Assembly: GCF_001429785.1 (NCBI RefSeq)
Contig: NZ_LMJF01000018.1
Coordinates: 26,293-90,292, forward strand
From: Lysobacter sp. Root916
Lineage (GTDB): Bacteria; Pseudomonadota; Gammaproteobacteria; Xanthomonadales; Xanthomonadaceae
Reading direction: 5' to 3'
Length of the DNA: 64,000 bases
In this document: in pieces, positions 57,992 to 64,000 of the stretch
Numbering within the stretch: position 1 is the stretch's first letter
How the letters are laid out: the number at the start of each line of letters is the position of its first letter
Position numbers and translations under genes: made by a program
The notes under the pieces: generated by a model
The model's input: the letters and a program-made list of their open reading frames with translations, nothing else
The model's database searches: none
What the model was told of the DNA's origin: nothing

Positions 57992-58552
57992 CTATGGCTT
58001 GCCGTTTCCGGCCGCGAGGCCCGCAGATGCCATCGATACGTGGCAAGCCACTACTTTGTTGGCAACGCGTATGGCTGCAGACTGGGCTTCAGGGTCCTTT
58101 TCGTCATAGCTGATAGTCACTGAGTTATTGCCGGCCGCTTCGAACTCGGAGACCAGCACGAAGGTACCGAAGCGATCACGTCCAAGTTGGATGCGTCTAG
58201 GTAGAGCCGTGGCAGAAACTTCTTTCAGTGTGGTGCCAGGATACATGCCGATTTTTCCGACGCCGAACTTCAACAGTCCGCCATCCCCAACGATCTCTGC
58301 GGACGTCGTGTAGTGAGGGCTGAGCATTCCGTTACTAAAAGTTGCCCTAAGGACAGCTGCGCGCCGCAGGCACACGCCGAAGTAGGTACTTAGCGGAAAC
58401 AGCTCGCCATCGGCTGACAGCAGGTCCGCATTGGCGGAGCGGGCTAGATGTTGGTCGTCGTTCCTCTTGGGCTGGAGCCCTTCTGACGATGGGCTGCAAC
58501 CCACAAATTGAGGTATGACTAACAGGCAGCCGATCAGGATTACTATTCGCAT
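57992..58552 (-). CDS. Hypothetical lipoprotein
   Basis: 186 residues with lipobox VGC after a hydrophobic leader (IVILIGCLLVIPQF). The mature part has one more Cys pair (FGVCLRRA and VVACHV) and looks beta-rich (DRFGTFVLVSEFEAAGNNSVT). No family is recognised. It lies between two RAYT derivatives and may be part of a transferred island. Confidence 0.65.
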   Translation of the reverse strand: MRIVILIGCLLVIPQFVGCSPSSEGLQPKRNDDQHLARSANADLLSADGELFPLSTYFGVCLRRAAVLRATFSNGMLSPHYTTSAEIVGDGGLLKFGVGKIGMYPGTTLKEVSATALPRRIQLGRDRFGTFVLVSEFEAAGNNSVTISYDEKDPEAQSAAIRVANKVVACHVSMASAGLAAGNGKP

Positions 58553-58569
58553 CCGCAAGCCCCCAATCG

Positions 58570-58756
58570 TCAGGATTAACATAACGAGAATTCTTTAGTA
58601 ATTCTATATCCAATTCTTGCGCTTTAAATTCAGGATCGCCATTACTGTTGGAGCACCTGGACGTATGTTGTCCGAAAATCCAAGCAGGCCATGAGCGACC
58701 TCGTGCGCGCAGACGGACCACTCGTAGGTAGCCCGACGACTATCAGAAGAGTTGAA
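58570..58756 (-). pseudogene. 3' remnant of a HExxH protein gene
   Basis: One frame reads TYEWSVCAHEVAHGLLGFSDN, a clear HExxH zinc motif, then stops soon. Another frame continues DPEFKAQELDIELLKNS and RYVNPDDW, which looks like genuine coding sequence, so a frameshift is likely. The 5' part is missing where derivative B begins (58761). Confidence 0.5.
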
Positions 58757-58760
58757 GCAA

Positions 58761-59076
58761 CTGACATCCATAGACCTGTGGCCCGCGACTAGCGATCGGC
58801 ACTGCCGCGAAGGCTGCGAGAAGTAAGCTCCGTCAGGCCAAGCGTACTAGCCCAAACATTAGAAGAGGATATCTTGCACGGCCTGGGCACCTCTAACAGC
58901 AAGCGTGAGGGGCGGAGCAGCCACGAAATACTCAAGACGAGCTCGGCCGCGATGCCGACGTCCTTAAGCCAACGTTGATTCAGACGCCGCGCTATCTCCA
59001 GCATGCCCTGAATTTCGCCGACCACACACCAGCAACCCGAGCCAAAAAGGCTTCGGTGGAACTGTGGGTGTCCTTG
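58761..59076 (-). mobile_element. Deletion derivative B of the RAYT element
   Basis: It starts with an inverse REP core (GACATCCATAGACC, 58763-58776), contains a RAYT C-terminal fragment (VVGEIQGMLEIARRLNQRWL, near 58920-59040) and ends with a forward core GGTGGAACTGTGGGTGTCCTTG. It has the same order and orientation as the intact element, with the transposase body absent. Confidence 0.75.
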
Positions 59077-59092
59077 CCCCGCTACGCGAAGC

Positions 59093-59443
59093 TCAGTTCC
59101 CCGTCTGCTGCCCGATCCATAGCCGATTGCCGTCGGGATCTTCGACACGGAACTCGCTCATGCCGTAGAAGGGATGACTGATAGAAGGCACATCCAAGCC
59201 TCGCCTTCTCACGTCGCGGTGGTAGGCGAAGATGTCGTCTGGGTACAGGTAGATCACCGAGGTGCGTGGCGCGTCCGGCGGCTGGTTGATCGACTCGTCC
59301 ACCATCAGCCGGCACCCGTCCAACACCAGCATCGCCCAACGCCATTCGTCGTTGCGCTTTTCCACCGCAAAGCCGAGCTTGGCGTAGAACTCCACGCTGG
59401 TCGGCATATGGCGGACCGGCAGCATCGGGATTACCCGCATCAT
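59093..59443 (-). CDS. VOC-family (glyoxalase/bleomycin-resistance-like) protein
   Basis: 116 residues. N-terminal MPTSVEFYAKLGFAVEKR and C-terminal FRVEDPDGNRLWIGQ typify the bleomycin-resistance-type VOC fold with substrate-binding dimers. It starts 20 bp after the stop of a TetR gene on the same strand and is probably co-transcribed with it. Confidence 0.85.
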   Translation of the reverse strand: MMRVIPMLPVRHMPTSVEFYAKLGFAVEKRNDEWRWAMLVLDGCRLMVDESINQPPDAPRTSVIYLYPDDIFAYHRDVRRRGLDVPSISHPFYGMSEFRVEDPDGNRLWIGQQTGN

Positions 59444-59462
59444 CTTCACCTCTTCTATTTGC

Positions 59463-60032
59463 CTAGTCCTCGGCGGGAACGCCGGCCTGTAGTGCGCGCG
59501 TGGCAGCCGCTGTTGACAGCTGCAGGGCAACGGCGAGTTCCTGCGCACTGCACTTGGCGTCACCCAGCAACCACGCCACTACCGGCGAGAACAGACCATC
59601 GGCGAGCCCATGTGCGGCGAGGCGCACGGGAATGCGCAGACGGCTGCGCTGTGCCGGGGACAGCGTGCTCTCCACGTGCATGACCAGCGTGTGCCGGACA
59701 ATACGTAGCGCTGCGCCCTGGAATAGGCTGCGAGCGAGTGCACGGTTCTGCCAGAAGTGTTCCAGGATCGCGCACACCTTGTTGACGTCCGCCTGCCTAC
59801 CGACCAGATTGGCCAGCGTCTGGAATGGCCCTTCCAGGCTGGCGGCAAGCAGCTCGTCCTTATTGCGGAAGTGTTCGTAGAACGTCGAGCGGCTGACGCC
59901 CGATCGTGTCAGCACATCGCCGACGCGGATCTCGTGGTAGCGCTGGTTGAGCACCAGCGAGAAGAACGCCGCCATCAGGTCCTGGCGTGTGCGCCGCCTA
60001 CGGGGATCTTCGTTTGGCTCAAGTAGTGTCAT
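59463..60032 (-). CDS. TetR-family transcriptional regulator
   Basis: 189 residues. HTH at about 30-65 (VLTRSGVSRSTFYEHFRNKDELL). Start chosen at MTLLEPNED, since the upstream frame is in the divergent promoter. It is divergent from the membrane protein at 60139 with a dyad in between, so it probably controls both directions. Confidence 0.85.
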   Translation of the reverse strand: MTLLEPNEDPRRRRTRQDLMAAFFSLVLNQRYHEIRVGDVLTRSGVSRSTFYEHFRNKDELLAASLEGPFQTLANLVGRQADVNKVCAILEHFWQNRALARSLFQGAALRIVRHTLVMHVESTLSPAQRSRLRIPVRLAAHGLADGLFSPVVAWLLGDAKCSAQELAVALQLSTAAATRALQAGVPAED

Positions 60033-60057
60033 GGGCGGGATCATCCCACGAACCCTG

Positions 60058-60083
60058 CCGGACATTGGGCCGCGATTGTCCGG
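60058..60083. promoter_or_regulatory. Candidate TetR operator
   Basis: CCGGACA (60058-60064) and TGTCCGG (60077-60083): perfect 7-bp arms, 12-bp spacer, between the divergent TetR and membrane-protein genes. Confidence 0.55.
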
Positions 60084-60138
60084 AAACCCGCCACGATCGC
60101 ATCGCTAGCCTATACGCTCTTCTTTGCAGGGGCACCGC

Positions 60139-60846
60139 ATGACCACGACCTCATCCCGCACGCAAGGCACCCTGCTCTCCGGCGTGACGCTGATCGCCAG
60201 CGGGGTGCTGGCGCCGCTCATCATGGCCTTTCATCCCACCGCACAAGGCGCCGACGTGGCAGCGCGGCTCACCAGCCTCACGGAGATCTCCTCGCTCAGC
60301 CGGCACGTGCATCTGGCGATGATCGTATGCATCGTCGCCCTCTGGCTGTCGTTGGCCCACCTCGCTCGGCGTTGGCCAGGCAACGGCTGGGTGTGGGCTG
60401 CGGTCCGCCTCTACGCGCTGGGCGCCGTCGCCATGCTGGGCGCGGCGTTGATCAGCGGCTTCCTCATCAGTGACTATCTGCAGCGCGTTCAGCCGCTGAT
60501 CCCGCGCGCCGAGGACGCGCTGCCTTCGGTGCTGCTCGCCTTCTCCGCCAATCAGGTGCTGGCGGGATTCGGCACGCTCGGCATGTTGGGCGGCATCGTG
60601 CTGTGGTCTGCCTCGATGCTGCGCCAATCCGGTCGGCTGGCGATCGCGTGCAGCGCCTACGGCATGATCGCGGGTCTGATGTGCCTAATCGGCTACATCA
60701 CAGGATTGATTTCGCTCCACGCCCCCGGCATGACCTTTGTGGTCGTCGCACAAAGTCTCTGGTACTGCCTGCTGGGCCTGTGGGTCGTGCGGGCTTCGCA
60801 GAATGTCACGACGACGACATCCCACGATGGCGGCCGCCGCGCCTGA
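60139..60846 (+). CDS. Integral membrane protein
   Basis: 235 residues with six predicted helices (GVTLIASGVLAPLIMAF, MIVCIVALWLSLAHL, AVAMLGAALISGFLIS, FGTLGMLGGIVLWS, AYGMIAGLMCLIGYI, VVVAQSLWYCLLGLWVV). No enzymatic motif; the pattern resembles DUF4386-type proteins. It is probably repressed by the divergent TetR. The stop overlaps the next start (TGATG). Confidence 0.7.
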   Translation: MTTTSSRTQGTLLSGVTLIASGVLAPLIMAFHPTAQGADVAARLTSLTEISSLSRHVHLAMIVCIVALWLSLAHLARRWPGNGWVWAAVRLYALGAVAMLGAALISGFLISDYLQRVQPLIPRAEDALPSVLLAFSANQVLAGFGTLGMLGGIVLWSASMLRQSGRLAIACSAYGMIAGLMCLIGYITGLISLHAPGMTFVVVAQSLWYCLLGLWVVRASQNVTTTTSHDGGRRA

Positions 60847-61382
60847 TGCCTGGCCCACCTTCGACCGATCCGCGGAGCGCCATCATGCTCGTTCCCTACT
60901 CTCCCACATGGCCGCTCGTCTTCCAGGACCTCCGGCAGGAACTGGTGCCGGCTTTCGCCGGCGTGCCCATCGAGATCATGCATATCGGCAGCACCTCGGT
61001 GCCCGGGCTGGCGGCCAAGCCGGTCATCGACCTCCTGCTGGGCGCGCCGACACTCGCCAAGATCGAAGCCCGCATCGGGGACATGGTGAACCTGGGCTAC
61101 ACCTACCGGCCGCACTACGAGGCAGCGATCCCTCGGCGCCGCTACTTCGTCAAAGACATCACGGGCGACCTGCGGATCCACCTGCATTGCGTCGAACAAG
61201 GTGGCCGACTCTGGCGGGAACATCTCCACTTCCGCGACCTACTGCGCGCCGACGACGCCCACCGATCCGAGTACGAAGCCCTGAAACGACGGCTAGCTAT
61301 CGTGCACGCCGATGACAAGGCTGCTTATACGTTGGAGAAGGGTGTCTACATTCGATCTCTGTTGTCTTCCCTGGAGGACTAG
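60846..61382 (+). CDS. GrpB-family (UPF0157) nucleotidyltransferase-fold protein
   Basis: 178 residues from the coupled ATG; ATG 60885 is an alternative. Motifs LVPYSPTWPLVF, HIGSTSVPGLAAKPVIDLLL and REHLHFRDLLR identify the GrpB/UPF0157 family, which has a nucleotidyltransferase-like fold and is common near resistance genes. Reaction unknown. Confidence 0.85.
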   Translation: MPGPPSTDPRSAIMLVPYSPTWPLVFQDLRQELVPAFAGVPIEIMHIGSTSVPGLAAKPVIDLLLGAPTLAKIEARIGDMVNLGYTYRPHYEAAIPRRRYFVKDITGDLRIHLHCVEQGGRLWREHLHFRDLLRADDAHRSEYEALKRRLAIVHADDKAAYTLEKGVYIRSLLSSLED

Positions 61383-61423
61383 CGCTTCCAACAGTGGGGA
61401 AAAACAGCGACTAGAAAACAACT

Positions 61424-61584
61424 AATGACACCCATAGACCTCTCGCCCGCGACTGGCGGTCGACGCTGCCGCGAAGGCTGCGAGAAGTAAGTTCTATCAG
61501 ACCACGCGCACTGGTCCAAACATTAGAAGAGAATACCTTGCACCTCTAACGGCAGGCGCGAGGGAAGGAGTAGCACGAAACGCC
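61424..61584 (-). repeat. 3' flank of the intact RAYT element
   Basis: It starts with an inverse REP core (GACACCCATAGACC, 61427-61440). The following sequence aligns with the same region of derivative B (GCGAAGGCTGCGAGAAGTAAG) and of A. It defines the left end of the full element. Confidence 0.7.
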
Positions 61585-62535
61585 CTAAGCGAGCTTAGCT
61601 GCGACACCGACGCCTTTAAGCCAACATTGCCCCAGACGCCGTGCTATCTCCAGCAGGTCCTGAACTTCACCGACCGCGCGCCAGTAGCCCGAGCCAATCG
61701 ACTTCACCCGTGCCATCCAGCGATCGGGCCGCGCATCGAACTTCGCCAGCACGCTCGGCGCACTTAAGGCAATGGAACCTCGTTTGGCTGGGCGAACCTG
61801 CGTTCCAGTCCACTCCAATAGCGCCAGATACTCACCCAATCGGATCGGCAGACAGGCCACCGAAGAGCCCGCAACGGGCTGCAGCATTGCCTTAGCCGCA
61901 TCGTGGCTCACGCCCCTCAGTCGAACGTGCGCGCTGGTGTGATGCGACTGGGCCAGATCGCTCGCCATGCCTGCGCGGATTGGATTCAGATCGACATAGG
62001 CCATGGCCGCTAGCACCGCGCGATCGTCGCAGAGAACTTGCGCTTTGTATCGCCCCTCCCAGAACCGCCCCTTGCAATCGTCTTCGGCATTGGACGCGCG
62101 CGCGATCGGCTCCGCCAGGCAGCGCATTAGCCAGGATAGGTCCCCGAGGCGAGCACGCGCAGCCAACATACGAGATGGGTCAGCCATCAACGCATCGCGC
62201 TTGCGCTCATGGGCCTCAGGAGTGCCCTCGCGGGGCGGAAACAGTCGTATCCAGCGCGTCGCCACCTCGGCATCCGTCCATTGCTGTGCAAGGGCCGGCT
62301 CCAACTGCACGACCAGATGCAGATGGTTGCTCATCACGGCATAAGCATGAATGGCGATGGCAAAGCACTCAGCCAGCAATCCCAATCGCTGTTCGACCCA
62401 AACCTTCCGATGCTCGAAGGACCGACCGGTGTAGCGATCAACTCCACACAGGAACGCTCGACGCACGCAGCGCTGTACGCAATGAAACGTGCCGGCTTGG
62501 CCGGGCGGGATTAGCGAAGAGCGGGCCTGTGTCAT
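61585..62535 (-). CDS. REP-associated tyrosine transposase (RAYT)
   Basis: 316 residues of the Y1 (HUH) transposase family. The metal motif is HLH in AVMSNHLHLVVQ near residue 73. The catalytic tyrosine region is AMAYVDLNPIRAG near 185. The C-terminal part is family-specific. RAYTs act on REP sequences at single-stranded ends; REP copies lie on both sides. The frame is intact, so it may still be active. Confidence 0.85.
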   Translation of the reverse strand: MTQARSSLIPPGQAGTFHCVQRCVRRAFLCGVDRYTGRSFEHRKVWVEQRLGLLAECFAIAIHAYAVMSNHLHLVVQLEPALAQQWTDAEVATRWIRLFPPREGTPEAHERKRDALMADPSRMLAARARLGDLSWLMRCLAEPIARASNAEDDCKGRFWEGRYKAQVLCDDRAVLAAMAYVDLNPIRAGMASDLAQSHHTSAHVRLRGVSHDAAKAMLQPVAGSSVACLPIRLGEYLALLEWTGTQVRPAKRGSIALSAPSVLAKFDARPDRWMARVKSIGSGYWRAVGEVQDLLEIARRLGQCWLKGVGVAAKLA

Positions 62536-62565
62536 GAGGCCAGCATCTCGCGTCTGTCGTGCTTG

Positions 62566-62828
62566 CGCAGCCAGAAAAATCTGAATCGGATGTCAGGCTA
62601 GTGTGGAACTGTGGGTGTCCTTGTTCGCGGCCCCTTGTTCGCGGCCAGAACAATCTGAATCGGATGCCAGGCTAGTGTAGAACTATGGGTGTCCTTGTTC
62701 AGTGCTCACTCCACAAGAAGCGAACCTGAGTCATACGACCAGCTTCGCCGATTGGCCCCATTCGCACAGCCAGAAAAGACTGATCTGGATGTCAGGCTAT
62801 TGCGGAACTATGGGTGTCCTTGTTTGTT
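62566..62828 (+). repeat. Three tandem REP copies upstream of the RAYT
   Basis: Units near 62570-62625, 62645-62700 and 62767-62828 share GCCAGAA, then TCTGAATCGGATG(T/C)CAGGCTA and GGAACTGTGGGTGTCCTTG, with single-base differences. They fill the 307-bp gap before the immunity gene. Confidence 0.8.
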
Positions 62829-62842
62829 CACGTCCTTGCCCC

Positions 62843-63370
62843 CTATTTCGAGCTACGAGCGTCTTCATTTCGGCCATTGACATGAGAGCAGATCATGAGG
62901 ACCCCTCTCTGCACTATATCGCACAGTAAATTCACATCCTCAGCAGTCAACCGACTCATGTCTAAATCAACAGCCCTAGCAACATCGCACAAAGAGAACA
63001 GTCGATCGTAGAGCCCATTCAAATCATCATCCGCACAAAACTTTGGGACAGCCTCATCATTGAAGGTGTTATAAAAATCAGTGCACAAATTCCAGACGTT
63101 AAGAGCCAACTCCGGACTAACAACAGTGCCGACCCTAAGCCCATGTAGAAGAGATTCAACATCAAAGTAGCTAGTTTCACTTTCAACCACAAAACCCTTG
63201 CTTTCCAAGAGCCCCCTGAGATCCTTATCCCTATCCGACCAAAGCAAGGCATCATTTTCGGTCATGAATTGATCACGACCTGACGGCGATGTCACCCAGG
63301 CGAACCAAGTGTCTCTACCCCCAAGGACAAGGCATGTTAGAAATATTTCATCCTGACCATTTAAAATCAT
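62843..63370 (-). CDS. Candidate immunity protein of the RHS toxin
   Basis: 175 residues, no signal peptide, cytosolic, and AT-richer than the rest of the window. Acidic, with WSDRDKDLRGLLESKGFVV and FNDEAVPKFCADDDLNGLYD. The start overlaps the toxin stop (TGATG), so it is coupled to the RHS tail, the usual place for immunity genes. I do not recognise the family; the role is inferred from position. Confidence 0.65.
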   Translation of the reverse strand: MILNGQDEIFLTCLVLGGRDTWFAWVTSPSGRDQFMTENDALLWSDRDKDLRGLLESKGFVVESETSYFDVESLLHGLRVGTVVSPELALNVWNLCTDFYNTFNDEAVPKFCADDDLNGLYDRLFSLCDVARAVDLDMSRLTAEDVNLLCDIVQRGVLMICSHVNGRNEDARSSK

Positions 63371-64000
63371 CAATAGACTTCCGGGGAAGGGGGAGGCGAG
63401 TCATCAAACAATCTGAGAATAATTAGATCCAATGTCGACGGCGGAGACCCATCCGGTTTGAAATAAGTTTCCGCGTACTTTCTAAGTATATTTAAATTTG
63501 ATCCAGGACCTTTTCCTGGCGCCATATCGGCGTCTCGACATACTCGATATGCGTATTCACTCGGTTTTTCTCCATTTGTAGGAGAGGTACCTCTAGCCCA
63601 TGACGGGATATCGTTCTTTGGCTTCCCCCCTCTTGGAGTGATACGCAACTGTGGCTGATTGAACCAAGGATGCTGCCTCGCCATTAGAGTGCCCGGACCC
63701 GGACCCGTAGGAGGCCGCACTCGCAACGTAAATGGCTTTGCAAATATAACCAGACCGAATGGGTCAATCGCCGACAAAGGTGTCCCATCGACGTAAGCGT
63801 ATGTGCTGAGTCCGCCACTCAGGCCAATCGGATCCGACTGCACATACCGCCCACTAGAGGGATCGAAGTCCCGGAAGTAGTTGTAATTCAGCCCCGTAGC
63901 CGCGTCATACCGCTGCCCCGGGAACCGCATGTCGAGCACGAAGTCCGTGCTGTCCAGGTCCGGGTCCTGATTCGGCGGATCTTTGCCGAACGCCTCGCCC
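63370..64000 (-). CDS. RHS-repeat toxin, C-terminal part (5' end beyond window)
   Basis: About 210 codons are visible. The RHS core ends with the motifs MRFPGQRYDAATGLNYNYFR, DPSSGRYVQSDPIGL and IDPFGL. After the core, about 130 residues form the variable toxin domain (PSWARGTSPTNGEKPSEYAY, then GPGSNLNILRKYAETYF). The toxin activity is not identified. The visible 3' part is AT-richer than neighbouring core genes, consistent with exchange of the tip and its immunity gene. Confidence 0.85.
   Translation of the reverse strand, partial: GEAFGKDPPNQDPDLDSTDFVLDMRFPGQRYDAATGLNYNYFRDFDPSSGRYVQSDPIGLSGGLSTYAYVDGTPLSAIDPFGLVIFAKPFTLRVRPPTGPGPGTLMARQHPWFNQPQLRITPRGGKPKNDIPSWARGTSPTNGEKPSEYAYRVCRDADMAPGKGPGSNLNILRKYAETYFKPDGSPPSTLDLIILRLFDDSPPPSPEVY

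Overview
The window looks like a chromosomal piece of a GC-rich gammaproteobacterium of the Xanthomonadaceae, most likely Lysobacter or a close relative. The signs are an OleA very close in sequence to the Xanthomonas enzyme, a complete oleA/oleBCD set, a type IV secretion effector carrying the C-terminal XVIPCD signal, a SagB-like/cyclase peptide-modification cassette, and RAYT/REP elements. Most of the window is dense chromosomal DNA. The last 7 kb (about 56.6-64.0 kb) is different: lower GC towards the end, orphan lipoproteins, REP elements, gene remnants and an RHS toxin tail.

Layout. 1-10 kb: the start of a secreted zinc metalloprotease cut by the window edge, a yeiH exporter with its divergent LysR regulator, PII, ubiK-comM, and a TetR-controlled membrane protein/VOC/SDR cassette. 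10.5-13 kb: four tandem paralogous periplasmic proteins. 13.3-18.6 kb: a putative RiPP cassette (SagB-like dehydrogenase, Nif11-like precursor, class III cyclase/TPR protein) with a cNMP-binding diguanylate cyclase gene 34 bp upstream of the cyclase gene. 18.8-23 kb: glyoxylate shunt (aceB-aceA) with a divergent LysR gene. 23-33 kb: a glycosyltransferase, an acyltransferase, arfB, truC, an M16 peptidase and ubiJ-ubiB.

33-51.5 kb is the most striking part. The olefin genes oleB, oleC and oleD form one run, but oleA lies 13.7 kb away. Between them are (i) a six-gene run yjfI - pspA - yqiJ-like - flotillin - giant AAA+ ATPase - PLD protein, preceded by two palindromic operator candidates and followed by a long hairpin, (ii) a lysozyme-type T4SS effector with its candidate lipoprotein immunity gene, and (iii) a small acidic protein whose helical segment resembles the N-terminus of the PLD protein. 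The six-gene run unites the parts of E. coli yjfIJ and yqiJK with a AAA+ ATPase, and reads as a membrane-remodelling or membrane-stress machine: PspA scaffold, flotillin scaffold, AAA+ motor and PLD-type enzyme.

51.6-64 kb: a DUF4156 lipoprotein, a second M16 peptidase, trmL and a DUF302 protein. Beyond these is a patchwork containing an intact RAYT transposase, two shorter elements that keep only its 3' tail, a decayed HExxH gene, a TetR/VOC/membrane protein/GrpB group, and at the right edge the C-terminus of an RHS toxin translationally coupled to a candidate immunity gene.
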